A DNA stretch of 64,000 bases from Tepidicaulis marinus (GTDB lineage Bacteria > Pseudomonadota > Alphaproteobacteria > Parvibaculales > Parvibaculaceae): assembly GCF_000739695.1 (NCBI RefSeq), contig NZ_BBIO01000008.1, positions 84,207-148,206 of the forward strand, given 5' to 3'. Below are positions 18,491 to 27,732 of the stretch, piece by piece. A program made the position numbers and the translations under genes. Under the pieces are notes generated by a model. That model made no database searches and was not told the origin of the DNA. It saw only the letters and a program-made list of their open reading frames with translations. Position 1 is the first letter of the stretch. Each line of letters opens with the position of its first letter.

Positions 18491-18576
18491 CTTTTGGCGA
18501 TAAGCGCGGGTCTTTTGCCGATAAGCGGGGAACCGCCCAGTTTAATTCATGAACTGCCGGCTTAATTCATGAACTG
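18491..18576. repeat. Two successive short tandem duplications at the tadC 3' end
   Basis: A unit of about 20 bases (CTTTTGGCGATAAGCGCGGG) at 18491-18510 recurs imperfectly at 18512-18530. TTAATTCATGAACTG occurs at 18542-18556 and again at 18562-18576, period 20. The second copy is the end of tadC (Gln-Phe-Met-Asn-stop on the minus strand), so the gene tail has been duplicated. Confidence 0.75.
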
Positions 18577-19524
18577 AATGGCGGCCGGGCCCAGAATGAC
18601 CGCGAAAAGCGCCGGCAGGAAGAAAGCGATCATGGGCACGGTGAGCTTCGGCGGCAGAGCGGCCGCTTTCTTTTCCGCCGCCGCCATGCGGATATCCCGG
18701 TTTTCTTGCGCCATGACGCGCAGCGCCTGGCCCAGCGGCGTCCCGTACCGCTCGGCCTGAATGAGGCTCATACAAAGCCCCTTCACGCCGGGAAGGCCGG
18801 TGCGGGAGGCCAGGTTTTCATAAGCAACGCGCCGATCCTGCAAATAGGAAAGCTCGGCCGTCGTCAGTGTCATTTCCTCCATCAGCTCGATGGAACTGTT
18901 GCCCACTTCCGTCGACACCTTGCCGAACGCCGCCTCGATGGACATGCCCGATTCCACGCAAATGAGCAAAAGATCGAGCGCATCGGGAAAGGCGCGCTGG
19001 ATGGATTCCTGGCGCCGCTGCACCATGTTCTGCAGCACGATATTGGGCAGATAGAAACCGATGATCATGGCGCCGAAAGCAATGGCGATACGGGCCGTGC
19101 CGCGCATGTCGAAATCATCGACCAGAAACAGATAGAGCAATGTCCCCAGGCCCAGAATGATGGGGGCCACGAAGCGGAAGAACAGGAAGGTATAAAGCGG
19201 TGCCTGACCGCGCAGACCCGCCTGCTTCAGCTTGCCCTTGATCTCCTCGCCTTCGAGGAGCTCATGCAGATTGAGCTGGTCCACCACTTTCTTGACGAAG
19301 CCGCGCGGGTCGTGGCGCAGGCGGTCGGTGCGCTGGCGGGCCATATCCTCGCGGAACTGGCGGCGCAGCGCTTCGCGTTCGGTCGCGACATATTTCATCC
19401 GCTCGCCCAGCTTGTCGGAGACGAGCAGCGGCATGGCCAGCGTCACGATGGTGGCGAAGGCGGCAAGACCGGCAAGCAGCATGAGCGCATTTTCAGGCTC
19501 GGTGAGGCTGTAGAGAAAATCCAT
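18562..19524 (-). CDS. tadC: Tad pilus inner-membrane platform protein TadC
   Basis: One of two F-type platform proteins on which the CpaF ATPase acts. It has 320 residues: an N-terminal helix (about 13-37), a cytoplasmic basic segment, helices around 110-165, the T2SSF domain (PDALDLLLICVESGMSIEAAF) and a C-terminal helix (KLTVPMIAFFLPALFAVIL). It lies 10 bases after tadB and is the last gene of the minus-strand pilus operon. Confidence 0.94.
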   Translation of the reverse strand: MDFLYSLTEPENALMLLAGLAAFATIVTLAMPLLVSDKLGERMKYVATEREALRRQFREDMARQRTDRLRHDPRGFVKKVVDQLNLHELLEGEEIKGKLKQAGLRGQAPLYTFLFFRFVAPIILGLGTLLYLFLVDDFDMRGTARIAIAFGAMIIGFYLPNIVLQNMVQRRQESIQRAFPDALDLLLICVESGMSIEAAFGKVSTEVGNSSIELMEEMTLTTAELSYLQDRRVAYENLASRTGLPGVKGLCMSLIQAERYGTPLGQALRVMAQENRDIRMAAAEKKAAALPPKLTVPMIAFFLPALFAVILGPAAIQFMN

Positions 19525-19534
19525 GTCCGCCTCC

Positions 19535-20524
19535 TTAAAAATCGAAATTGATCATCTTGCGCATGACGAGAATGCCGATCAGCATCCATGTCACGCCGGC
19601 AGCGATAATCAATTGACCGAGCGTGGTGGTGAAGAGCAGTCCGATATAGTCGGGCGAAACGAGATAAAGAATGACGGCCACGCTCGGCGGCAAGGCGCCG
19701 ATGATCGCGGCGGAGGATTTGGCTTCCTGGGACATGGCGGTGATCTTGCCGCGCATCTTCTTGCGGTCACGCAGCACGCGGGAGAGGTTGCCCAAGGCTT
19801 CGGACAAGTTGCCGCCGGATTTCGCCTGGATCGACAGCGTGATCATGAAGAAATTGACTTCCTGAAGCGGCATGCGCTCATAGACTTTCTTGAGCCCCTC
19901 TTCCAGGGTGACGCCCACCTTCTGCCCTTCCACCACTTCGCTGAACTCGGCGGCAACGACGGGGGCGCTTTCCTGGGCGACAATGCGCAGGCAATCGTTG
20001 ACCGGCAGGCCCGCCTTCACACCGCGCACGATCACGTCGATGGCATTGGCGAATTCTTCGGAAAAGGCGGCCTGGCGGCGCTTGATGAGAAAGCCCAGAA
20101 CCCAGCGCGGCACGCCGAAGCCGGTGGCAAAACCCGCCAGAAGCGCGGCGATGGGCGACATGCCGGTAATCAGGATCGCCAGCATGACAAGTATGCCCGC
20201 CGCGACGCTTGCCAAATAGAAGGTGCGCAGGCTGATATCGAGCCCGGCCCGCTCGATCCGCAATTTGATCGTCAGGCTTTTCTTCTGTTCTTTCTGTTTT
20301 TCTTCGAGGTCTTTGAGCGAATCTTGAATCTGTTTGCGCCGCTGACCTTCCTCACGGCCCATTTTCTTGGAAGCGTTCTTGGCCCGCTCATTGGCAGAGG
20401 TAACGCGGGCCACGCGTTTGGCGGCGGCGTTCTCTCCCGCGCCGAACAGAACGAAGCCCACTCCGCCGATGCAAAGGGCGGAGAGAAGCGCAACAGCCAG
20501 CGTGATGAGAGTTGCCTGATCCAT
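19535..20524 (-). CDS. tadB: Tad pilus inner-membrane platform protein TadB
   Basis: The partner of TadC, 329 residues. It has an N-terminal helix (about 5-28), a highly charged Lys/Glu segment (about 50-90), two helices (about 105-145), the T2SSF domain (EEFANAIDVIVRGVKAGLPVND) and C-terminal helices. Spacing to cpaF upstream and tadC downstream is 8-10 bases, indicating one operon. Confidence 0.94.
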   Translation of the reverse strand: MDQATLITLAVALLSALCIGGVGFVLFGAGENAAAKRVARVTSANERAKNASKKMGREEGQRRKQIQDSLKDLEEKQKEQKKSLTIKLRIERAGLDISLRTFYLASVAAGILVMLAILITGMSPIAALLAGFATGFGVPRWVLGFLIKRRQAAFSEEFANAIDVIVRGVKAGLPVNDCLRIVAQESAPVVAAEFSEVVEGQKVGVTLEEGLKKVYERMPLQEVNFFMITLSIQAKSGGNLSEALGNLSRVLRDRKKMRGKITAMSQEAKSSAAIIGALPPSVAVILYLVSPDYIGLLFTTTLGQLIIAAGVTWMLIGILVMRKMINFDF

Positions 20525-20532
20525 CCGCGCCC

Positions 20533-22074
20533 CTAATCCTGGGACGCATCGAGGGCGGCGGCCAGGCGATTATGCTCGTTGTAATATTTCGCTTTGTCCC
20601 AGAACGCCGGGCGCGCGATACCGGTCGACTTATGTTTACCGAGAAGGCGCCCGTTCGCATCTTCCCCTTCGATGTCGTAGGTCATCAGATCCTGCGTGAT
20701 GATCACATCGCCTTCCTGGCCCAGCACTTCGGTAATGTGAGTAATACGGCGCGTCCCATCGCGCAGGCGTGCGGCCTGAATGACGATATCGATGGAGCCG
20801 CAGATCATCTCGCGGATAGTTTTCGACGGCAGCGCAAAACCGCCCATCGTGATCATGCTTTCAAGACGGCTCAGCGCCTCGCGCGGAGAGTTGGCGTGCA
20901 AGGTGCCCATGGAACCGTCATGGCCGGTATTCATGGCCTGCAGAAGGTCGAAAGCTTCCGGGCCGCGCACCTCGCCGACGATGATACGTTCGGGGCGCAT
21001 ACGCAGGCAGTTCTTCACAAGATCGCGCATGGTAATTTCGCCGCTGCCTTCGAGGTTCGGCGGGCGTGTTTCAAGGCGCACGACATGGGGCTGCTGGAGC
21101 TGCAATTCGGCGGCGTCTTCGCATGTGATGACGCGCTCGTCCTGATCGATAAAGGCGGTCATGCAGTTAAGCAGCGTGGTCTTACCCGAACCCGTACCGC
21201 CGGAAATCAGAATGTTACAGCGCACCCGGCCGATCACTTCCAGGATCGTCGCCCCTTCCGGCGAGATCGAGCCGAATTTGACGAGATCGTCAAGGCGCAG
21301 CCGGTCGCGGCGGAACTTACGGATGGTAAGAGCGGCGCCGTCGATGGACAGCGGCGGCGCAATGACGTTGACACGGGAGCCGTCGGAAAGGCGCGCGTCG
21401 CAAATCGGGCTCGATTCATCGACGCGGCGGCCCACTTGGCTCACGATGCGCTGACAGATATTGAGAAGCTGCGCATTGTCGCGGAAGCGCACATTGGTCA
21501 GCTGCACCTTGCCGTTCACTTCGATGAAAGTGCGGCCTGCGCCATTGACCATAATGTCGGCGATATCGTCACGCGCCAGAAGCGGCTCGAGCGGCCCGTA
21601 CCCCAGAACGTCGTTGCAAATATCCTCGAGCAGTTCTTCCTGCTCGGCAATGGACATGACGACATTCTTGATCGCGATGATCTCGTTGACGATGTCGCGG
21701 ATTTCATCGCGCGCGCTTTCCCGGTCGAGCTGTGCAAGCTGGGTAAGATCGATCGTGTCGATCAGCGCGTTGAAGATCGAGGTTTTGATCTGATAGTAAT
21801 CGGCCGATTTTTCCCGCTCGAACGGCGCCGCCTTTGCCGCCGGAGCGGCGGGCGCGGGCTTGGCCTTTGCAAGCGCTGCCGGTTTGGCAGGCGCGGCCGG
21901 CGCAGGTTTCGGTGCTGGCGGCGGCGTGGCAGCGGCAGGTGCCGCCGGCGCGCCGCCCGGCAGAGGCGGCGGCGGCGCTTCGCCGGCTGCAGGCGGGCGC
22001 GCAGGTTCTTGCGGCTGGGGCGCTGGTGCCGCCGGCCGCTTCTGCGGGATGCCGTCTTGCCTCTTACCGAACAA
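20533..22074 (-). CDS. cpaF: Tad pilus assembly ATPase CpaF/TadA
   Basis: The hexameric secretion ATPase powering pilus extension (and, in Caulobacter, retraction). It has 513 residues. The first 100 are a Pro/Ala-rich, low-complexity stretch; the GSPII_E core follows with Walker [18 protein letters not shown] and the Walker B/Asp-box region [25 protein letters not shown]. It lies 3 bases after cpaE. Confidence 0.96.
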   Translation of the reverse strand: MFGKRQDGIPQKRPAAPAPQPQEPARPPAAGEAPPPPLPGGAPAAPAAATPPPAPKPAPAAPAKPAALAKAKPAPAAPAAKAAPFEREKSADYYQIKTSIFNALIDTIDLTQLAQLDRESARDEIRDIVNEIIAIKNVVMSIAEQEELLEDICNDVLGYGPLEPLLARDDIADIMVNGAGRTFIEVNGKVQLTNVRFRDNAQLLNICQRIVSQVGRRVDESSPICDARLSDGSRVNVIAPPLSIDGAALTIRKFRRDRLRLDDLVKFGSISPEGATILEVIGRVRCNILISGGTGSGKTTLLNCMTAFIDQDERVITCEDAAELQLQQPHVVRLETRPPNLEGSGEITMRDLVKNCLRMRPERIIVGEVRGPEAFDLLQAMNTGHDGSMGTLHANSPREALSRLESMITMGGFALPSKTIREMICGSIDIVIQAARLRDGTRRITHITEVLGQEGDVIITQDLMTYDIEGEDANGRLLGKHKSTGIARPAFWDKAKYYNEHNRLAAALDASQD

Positions 22075-22077
22075 GGA

Positions 22078-23343
22078 TCAGCCCTCCTTCTTGCCCGTGA
22101 GGCGGCTGAGGAAAGGAAGAATGGATTTCGAACGTTGCTGCACTTCCTTGCGGCCGATCACCACGCTGGCAAGGTGCTTCAGTCCCAGCACGGTTTTGCT
22201 CTTGGGGTCGACCTCATCGAGCATCTGGCCGTTATTGGCCGCCGTTCCGAAAAGCTGCGGATTGAAAGGCAGAACCAGCGTCGGTTCCACCTCGATCGCC
22301 TCGGCGAAATCCTTCACCGGAATTTCCGGGCGCTTGGACACACCAACCTGATTGAGCACGACATGGGGCAGCGTGTCGTTCGTGCGGGTCTGCTTGAGAA
22401 GATCGACGATGTTCTTCGTATTGCGCAGACCGGCAAGGTCCGGCGTCGTGGAAATCACGACATCGTCCGCGCCAAGCAGCACGCGCTTCGTCCAAGGCGC
22501 CCAGATATGGGGCAGATCGACCACCACGACCGGGCAGGTCTGGCGAACGATATCGATGATCGATTCGCAGGCATCCGGGTCGAGATCACCGTCCCTATCG
22601 AGCGTTCCCGGCGCGGTGAAAAGCGACAGCCGGCTGGTATATTTCACCATCAGCCGGTCGAGCATGACGTCATCGAGCCTGTCGGGCTGCACCAGCGCAT
22701 CGGCAATGCCCTGCACCGGGTCCTGATTGAAATCGAGCCCGGCCGTACCGAAAGGCAGATCGAAATCAATAATGGTCGTGTCCTCGCGCATCGCCTCGGC
22801 AATGCACCAGCCGACATTATGCGCAAGCGTCGAAGAACCGGCCCCGCCGCGCGCACCGATAAAGGCAATGGAGCGGCCGATGGGCGGCGCGTCCGGATCG
22901 ATATAAAGCCTTGAAACGGATTCGATGAGCTGCAGCGGCGAGAAAGGCGCCACCAGATAATCGTTCACGCCCTGGCGGATCATTTCCCGGTAAAGCGCCA
23001 CATCGTTGACATGGCCGATAATGATGACTTTCGTGCCTGCATCGCACACTTCGGCAAGCTGCATCAGCTCGGAAAAGAGCTCCTCGCCCGATTGATGCGT
23101 TTCCACCAGAATGAGATTGGGCGTTGCCGTGTCGCGGAAATAGGCGATGGCCGCCGGCACGCCGCCCATATGAACGGTCAGATGCGCCTTCGCCAGACGC
23201 CGGTCTTCGGCGCCGCGCTGAATCATGCTGCCGGTTTCCGGCATCTCGCAAAAGGCTTCGATCGTAATGCGGGGCACCGGTTTGAGAACCAGCGAGGGCC
23301 CCTCATCCTCAAAGTCATCATAAACGGGCATGGCTTCAGTCAT
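22078..23343 (-). CDS. cpaE: Tad pilus localisation protein CpaE/TadZ
   Basis: A ParA/MinD-like protein that positions the pilus apparatus, often at a pole. Of 421 residues, about 55-170 form a degenerate receiver-like domain. A P-loop ATPase domain follows with GARGGAGSST at about 190. The deviant Walker A has Gly-Ala-Gly-Ser-Ser rather than Gly-Gly-Lys-Thr, as I recall for CpaE members. It sits between cpaD and cpaF. Confidence 0.93.
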   Translation of the reverse strand: MTEAMPVYDDFEDEGPSLVLKPVPRITIEAFCEMPETGSMIQRGAEDRRLAKAHLTVHMGGVPAAIAYFRDTATPNLILVETHQSGEELFSELMQLAEVCDAGTKVIIIGHVNDVALYREMIRQGVNDYLVAPFSPLQLIESVSRLYIDPDAPPIGRSIAFIGARGGAGSSTLAHNVGWCIAEAMREDTTIIDFDLPFGTAGLDFNQDPVQGIADALVQPDRLDDVMLDRLMVKYTSRLSLFTAPGTLDRDGDLDPDACESIIDIVRQTCPVVVVDLPHIWAPWTKRVLLGADDVVISTTPDLAGLRNTKNIVDLLKQTRTNDTLPHVVLNQVGVSKRPEIPVKDFAEAIEVEPTLVLPFNPQLFGTAANNGQMLDEVDPKSKTVLGLKHLASVVIGRKEVQQRSKSILPFLSRLTGKKEG

Positions 23344-23355
23344 CTCTCTTCGCCC

Positions 23356-24042
23356 TTACCTTGAAACTTCGCTGACGTTGCCGGATTCTTCTTCCACACG
23401 CTCGGTCGCCGTGCTTTCACCCTTGCGGTATTTGGTCAGCACTTCATCGCGGCGCGGCGCATAGGCCGGATCGGTGCCGCGCGGGCCTTTCAGGTCCGCC
23501 GGGTCCGCCAGAATGGCCGCCATATTGTTCTGCGACGCGCAGCCCAGATTGGAAGTGACGACGTTTTTCGGGTTATAGGCATAATCGCCCCAGTTCCCGC
23601 AGGGGCTGGGCGTTGCCACATAGCGCCGGTAGGAAAGAATGAGCGGTGCGGCGCTGTTCGCGGCGGACGCGCGGTAAGTGCCATGGCTGATATCGCTATG
23701 GGCAATTCCTTCTTCATGAAGGAGCTGGCCGATTTCGGTTGAAAGATTGAGCGCCACGCCGGTATTGGGCGAGCCGGAAGGAGCGGCGATATTCAGCGAG
23801 CCGTGACCGCGCTCTTTAAAGGCGCGGGCGAGCGCGCGCAGCGCGCTTTTATCTTCCAGCGTCAGCGCGATCTTGTCGGGAGCCGCTGGAATTTCATAGG
23901 TCATTATTTGCGGGTCGACGGCGATAGGATGGCGCCGCGCGGCATCATATTGCGCCTGCTCGACACCATTGAAACCGCCGCAAGCTGCCAGCAGAAGCGG
24001 CAGGAGAAGCGCACCGGTAAGCTGTTTCATCATCGCGGTCAT
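23356..24042 (-). CDS. cpaD: Pilus assembly lipoprotein CpaD
   Basis: A periplasmic or outer-membrane lipoprotein associated with the CpaC secretin in alphaproteobacterial pili. It has 228 residues with lipobox LLAAC (C21). The conserved core includes RHPIAVDP, a SPC(G)NW segment (PSPCGNWG) and SNLGCASQNNMAAILADPADL. Its Cys residues could form a disulphide. It starts 2 bases after the cpaC stop. Confidence 0.92.
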   Translation of the reverse strand: MTAMMKQLTGALLLPLLLAACGGFNGVEQAQYDAARRHPIAVDPQIMTYEIPAAPDKIALTLEDKSALRALARAFKERGHGSLNIAAPSGSPNTGVALNLSTEIGQLLHEEGIAHSDISHGTYRASAANSAAPLILSYRRYVATPSPCGNWGDYAYNPKNVVTSNLGCASQNNMAAILADPADLKGPRGTDPAYAPRRDEVLTKYRKGESTATERVEEESGNVSEVSR

Positions 24043-24044
24043 TC

Positions 24045-25553
24045 CTAATCCAGCACGAAGCCGACCGGCCCCTCAAGCTTGCCCTCGCTCACGCCCTCTG
24101 CCCCCTCCACGCCATAAGTCGCGTTGAGGCGGCCCATCAAAATGGTGTCGGCATCGGAAGCGGGGGTGAAGCCGTCCGTCGGCAGAGCGAGCTTGTCGCG
24201 GCTCGTCGCATCCACAAGATAGGGCGTCACAATTACCACAAGCTCGGTTTCGTTGTTCAGATAGTCGCGGCTGCGGAAAAGCGTTCCGAGCACCGGCACG
24301 TCTTTGACGCCGGGCACGCCGTCGATATTCTGGCGCGTGCTTTCGGAAATCAGCCCGGCCATCACGAGCGAGCCGCCGCTCGGCAGTTCCATCGTCGTTT
24401 CCGCCCGGCGCACGCGCAGGGCCGGAATGGTCACACCGGGCACCTGAATGACATTGCCGTCTTCATCCGTCACCGTGCCGCCCTGGGAAACGAAGGCGCC
24501 TTCCGAGGTCAGCTCGCTGACTTCCGTGGAAATCTTCATGCTGATCCGCCCTTCGCTGAGAACCACCGGCGTAAAGCCGAGGCCGACACCGAAAGGCTTG
24601 AATTCAAGCGTGATATTGCCGTCCCGGTCGCGGGAGGTGGGCACCGGAAATTCGCCGCCCGCCAGGAACTTCGCGCTTTCGCCCGAAATCGCGGTCAAGG
24701 TCGGTTCGGCCAGCGTGCGCAGAAGACCGGCCCGTTCCAGCGCCTGCAAGCCAAGCTGCACGAGATAGCTGTCGAAGGTCGCCCCGCCATCGGAGGCGCC
24801 GGTCGGCGAAAGGCCGGGCGGCGTCGAGGTCAGGCCGCCAAGCGACTGGCCCTGCAGGGAGAAATTGTTCTGCGTCGCCCAGCTGAGCAGAAGATCGCCA
24901 AGCTCGACCTGCGAGGTCACATCGATGCCGAGCTGTTTGATGAGCGTGCGCTGCATTTCGGCCACCGTCACCTTGAGCATGACCTGCTCTTTCGATTCGA
25001 TGGCGAGCATATTCAGCACGTTCTTTTCATCACCGACGAAGCGGGCCGCGATCTCGCGCGCCTGAGACGACTGGGAGGCATTCGGCACGGAGCCGGACAG
25101 AACGATGTGATTATTGATCGCCTCGACCGTGACGCGGGCGCTGGGCAAATATTTTTCCAGCGCGGCTTCCAGGTTTTTCACATCCCGCTCGACGACGATT
25201 TCAAGATTGAGAATCTGGTCGCCCTTGCCATCGAAGAAGAAGGCGTTGGTCTGGCCCGTTTCCATGCCGATAAGATAGGTGCGCTTGGGCGTGCGCACGA
25301 CCGCATCGACAACCGCCGGGTTGGAGACAAGCACATCGCGCGCGGCGACGGGCAGCTCGACAATCGCGGCCTTATGCAGCGGCAAAACGAGACGGCGCGC
25401 CTGGGGCCCGAGGCCGCCGGCATCGATCTTCACCAATTGCGCGTCGGGCGCGGCCATTGCGCGGCCCACATCCTGGGATGTAGAAAGCACCAATGCGGTT
25501 GCCAAAACCGCCAGCGAGCGCAGCGCCATATGCATGAGCTTAAGAGATTTCAT
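24045..25553 (-). CDS. cpaC: Outer-membrane secretin CpaC/RcpA
   Basis: It forms the outer-membrane channel for the pilus. It has 502 residues: signal peptide, then a pilus N-terminal domain at about 45-120 (VLVSNPAVVDAVVRTPKRTYLIG). A BON-like domain follows at about 125-195, and the secretin domain at about 250-450 includes VPVLGTLFRSRDYLNNETELVVIVTPYLV. It shares one base with the cpaB stop. A second protein with the same N-domain is encoded at 27733. Confidence 0.95.
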   Translation of the reverse strand: MKSLKLMHMALRSLAVLATALVLSTSQDVGRAMAAPDAQLVKIDAGGLGPQARRLVLPLHKAAIVELPVAARDVLVSNPAVVDAVVRTPKRTYLIGMETGQTNAFFFDGKGDQILNLEIVVERDVKNLEAALEKYLPSARVTVEAINNHIVLSGSVPNASQSSQAREIAARFVGDEKNVLNMLAIESKEQVMLKVTVAEMQRTLIKQLGIDVTSQVELGDLLLSWATQNNFSLQGQSLGGLTSTPPGLSPTGASDGGATFDSYLVQLGLQALERAGLLRTLAEPTLTAISGESAKFLAGGEFPVPTSRDRDGNITLEFKPFGVGLGFTPVVLSEGRISMKISTEVSELTSEGAFVSQGGTVTDEDGNVIQVPGVTIPALRVRRAETTMELPSGGSLVMAGLISESTRQNIDGVPGVKDVPVLGTLFRSRDYLNNETELVVIVTPYLVDATSRDKLALPTDGFTPASDADTILMGRLNATYGVEGAEGVSEGKLEGPVGFVLD

Positions 25554-26395
25554 CAGCGCGCCCCCGAGGAATTGGGCTGTACAGAAGTTGCCCGGCCATA
25601 GCGGATCACATTGACAGCGCCTGAGGCTGCACGTGGCTTCTTATTGCCGCGCAGCTCGTTTTGCGCGCCGACAAGCTGCGGGTTGGAATCGGCCAGGCTG
25701 CGAAGTGACAGAGAGACTTGACCGCGCTGCTGAGCAAGCGCGAAGGCTTCCGCCTCGGCGGGCGTCATTTCCAAGGTCGCGGTCTTGCCGACCACCACCT
25801 GCTCACCCTCAAGCTCGCGGAAGGTCTGGTCGATGGCCAGAACGCGGATATTGTCGAGAAACGTCTCGCTGGCATATTGCGCCTCGCCCGTGCGCTCGTT
25901 GCGGCGCTGGGCGGTCATGATCACGTCCACCCGGTCATTGGGCAGAATGAAACCACCCGCGCTCGTCTCAGGCGAAATGGGAAGCGAGACGGCGCGCAGG
26001 CCCGGTGAAATGAGCGCGGACATGAAGCCGGCATTTTCAAAGCTGACGAGCTTACCGGCCGTCACGGGCTCGCCTTCCAACAGCGGCGAGCGGGCAATGG
26101 TACCGGCATAGGTATCGAGCGCGTTGGGCGCGTCATCGCGTGTCACATAGGCGCCAGCCACCGCATCGAGCGGCCATTTCTGCCAGCGCAGATCGGAGCG
26201 ACCCATCCGGTGGCCAAGCTCGATATCGTCGCCTGCCACAAGAACTTCCGTGCTCGGCGCTTCGATAACTTTCGGCTCCGCCTGCTTTTGGGAAGGTTCC
26301 GAGGAAATCAGCGCGCGCACCAGGAAGGCGGCGGCGATTGCCGCGACCAACGCTACTGCCAAAATGCCTATCCGTACCGCGTTCACTTGCCCCAT
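25553..26395 (-). CDS. cpaB: Pilus assembly protein CpaB/RcpC
   Basis: A periplasmic factor with an N-terminal membrane anchor (about 8-30, IGILAVALVAAIAAAFLVRAL). A SAF domain (about 48-110) precedes the RcpC/CpaB domain (about 115-220, SLPISPETSAGGFILPNDRVDV). It has 280 residues and probably interacts with the secretin and peptidoglycan. It is the first gene of the cpaB-tadC block; a 142-base gap to cpaA may hold its promoter. Confidence 0.94.
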   Translation of the reverse strand: MGQVNAVRIGILAVALVAAIAAAFLVRALISSEPSQKQAEPKVIEAPSTEVLVAGDDIELGHRMGRSDLRWQKWPLDAVAGAYVTRDDAPNALDTYAGTIARSPLLEGEPVTAGKLVSFENAGFMSALISPGLRAVSLPISPETSAGGFILPNDRVDVIMTAQRRNERTGEAQYASETFLDNIRVLAIDQTFRELEGEQVVVGKTATLEMTPAEAEAFALAQQRGQVSLSLRSLADSNPQLVGAQNELRGNKKPRAASGAVNVIRYGRATSVQPNSSGAR

Positions 26396-26458
26396 CCTTC
26401 ATCCGGCCCGCTTAAGGCCCTTTGCGATCTCACCCTATCCAAGCGGTTTTCAATCAAT

Positions 26459-26508
26459 TTAACGTTAATTTCCGCCTGCAAATTCTGCCCATCTGTCCCA
26501 ATTTGCAG
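26459..26508. promoter_or_regulatory. Candidate operator: 9-bp dyad and TTAACGTTAA palindrome before cpaB
   Basis: CTGCAAATT (26476-26484) and AATTTGCAG (26500-26508) are perfect inverted repeats 15 bases apart. Between them and cpaB lies the 10-bp palindrome TTAACGTTAA (26459-26468). The block is AT-rich against a GC-rich background and lies between cpaA and cpaB. It may be a binding site or the end structure of the cpaA transcript. Confidence 0.5.
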
Positions 26509-26537
26509 CTTTTCACCGCCGGCAGGCTGCCGCCGCC

Positions 26538-27035
26538 TCACACCGCCAGCTCGATCCAGCGGGTTTCCGGAAAGACCAGAAGCGCGCCCGCGCAAAGCGC
26601 CACGGCGTATGGAATCCCTTCGTCCTTGTCATGCAGCCGCATGACCCAGCCTTGCTGCGCAAGAAAAACCGGCAGCGGAAACGAGCGGAAGAGCCAGATC
26701 AAGACGCCCAGCACCGCGCCGGCCAGCGCCGCCGTCAGCGCAAAGGCCGCCAGGCTTTGCCATTCGATCCAAAGGGCTGCGGCCGCCATGAGCTTGGCAT
26801 CGCCGCCGCCCATATAGCCGCCCGCGAAAAGCGCCATGCCGGTGAGCAGCACGCCTGCGCCGACCGCCAGATGCAGGCCGAGTTCCGCCCAGCCCATGCC
26901 CATGAACAGCGCGGCAGGCAGGAAGGCCAGCGCCAGCGCCCCGGTCAGCCGGTTGGGGATGGTCAGCGTGCCGATATCGAGCACGGCGGCCAGCACCATG
27001 GCGGCGGGAAAGATCAGCAAAAGCAGGTGTTCCAT
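26538..27035 (-). CDS. cpaA: Prepilin peptidase CpaA/TadV
   Basis: An inner-membrane aspartyl protease that cleaves Flp prepilin and the pseudopilins. It has 165 residues from the ATG at 27035; the frame opens 7 codons earlier at a GTG without a ribosome binding site. The catalytic Asp pair is in LDIGTLTIPNR and GGGDAKL. Four to five hydrophobic helices are evident. No methyltransferase domain is present, as usual for A24A/TadV types. It lies between the flp pilin and cpaB. Confidence 0.9.
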   Translation of the reverse strand: MEHLLLLIFPAAMVLAAVLDIGTLTIPNRLTGALALAFLPAALFMGMGWAELGLHLAVGAGVLLTGMALFAGGYMGGGDAKLMAAAALWIEWQSLAAFALTAALAGAVLGVLIWLFRSFPLPVFLAQQGWVMRLHDKDEGIPYAVALCAGALLVFPETRWIELAV

Positions 27036-27160
27036 CACGAATTCCGAAAAGGACACGCTAAATCAATGAGTTCGCCCAACGGGCGCCTATACTTGAGCAT
27101 GACGAAACGGCGTAAAGACCGGGTAAACACCGCGCCGCGCCGCGGTTTTGGGAAGGCATA

Positions 27161-27190
27161 AAAAAACCGGCCGCGCAAAGGCGGCCGGTC
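27161..27190 (-). terminator. Rho-independent terminator after flp
   Basis: On the minus strand ACCGGCCGC and GCGGCCGGT pair around a 6-base loop and are followed by seven T. It lies 25 bases after the pilin stop and should make flp mostly monocistronic, giving high pilin levels relative to the assembly genes. Confidence 0.92.
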
Positions 27191-27214
27191 TTCATTGTCG
27201 CGTTGCGACCGATC

Positions 27215-27388
27215 TTATTCAGCAAGCTGCAGCTTACCGGCGATCTGGCCGAAGAAGGTTGCAAGCGAGTCACCGAAAGCGCCCACGGCAGCGATCACGG
27301 CCACGGCCATGCCGGCTGCAAGCAAGCTGTATTCGATGGCGGTTGCACCCGACTCATCTTTGAAAAATTTCGTCACGAACTGGCTCAT
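27215..27388 (-). CDS. flp: Flp family type IVb pilin
   Basis: The major subunit of the Tad pilus, 57 residues. The start is the ATG at 27388 with AAGGAGG 6 bases upstream; the longer open frame adds 13 residues and is rejected. The basic leader MSQFVTKFFKDESG is followed by the Flp motif ATAIEYSLLAAGMAVAVIA. Cleavage is expected after the Gly, with Glu at position 5 of the mature protein. A 7-bp leader stem-loop and strong terminator flank it. Confidence 0.95.
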   Translation of the reverse strand: MSQFVTKFFKDESGATAIEYSLLAAGMAVAVIAAVGAFGDSLATFFGQIAGKLQLAE

Positions 27389-27732
27389 CACAAGCCTCCT
27401 TACTCTAACTGGACAGCACCAGCTCACGGGTACTTGTCACTACACCCCCCGTGAACTCTCCGCCAATCTAGCCAGAGCCTGCTTACCACCCCGTTAAAAA
27501 ACATGTTCTATTCTTCACTAAACGCCCTTTTCCAATACCAATACTTGCAAGTTTTTGTGATTAAAATTCCATTGAATTGCGGTTATTTAAAATATTGATA
27601 AAGCAGACTGGTTAATACTTAGATACACCACAGAAGAAATTCGGTTAACACAAAGAGATCGAAGACCCGCGCCAAAAAACAAAAAACACCGCAAGAAGAC
27701 CGCTCCGCCGCGCGCATATTAGGAGGGCGTTT
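27389..27732. other. AT-rich intergenic region upstream of flp and the secreted N-domain protein
   Basis: No gene is seen in these 344 bases. TCACGGG (27424-27430) and CCCGTGA (27448-27454) form a stem-loop that would lie in the flp 5' leader. From about 27480 to 27680 the sequence is much more AT-rich than its surroundings. GTTAA occurs at 27493, 27611 and 27644. I did not find a full CtrA (TTAA-N7-TTAA) or sigma54 (GG-N10-GC) site. Confidence 0.5.

Noticed and set aside
20512..22914. 800-codon plus-strand frame across cpaF and part of cpaE
   Set aside because: Antisense to two well-conserved genes, with His/Arg-rich low-complexity translation.
27389..27732. CtrA or sigma54 control sites in front of flp
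   Set aside because: I looked for TTAA-N7-TTAA and GG-N10-GC because Caulobacter pilA uses both; only isolated GTTAA pieces were found.
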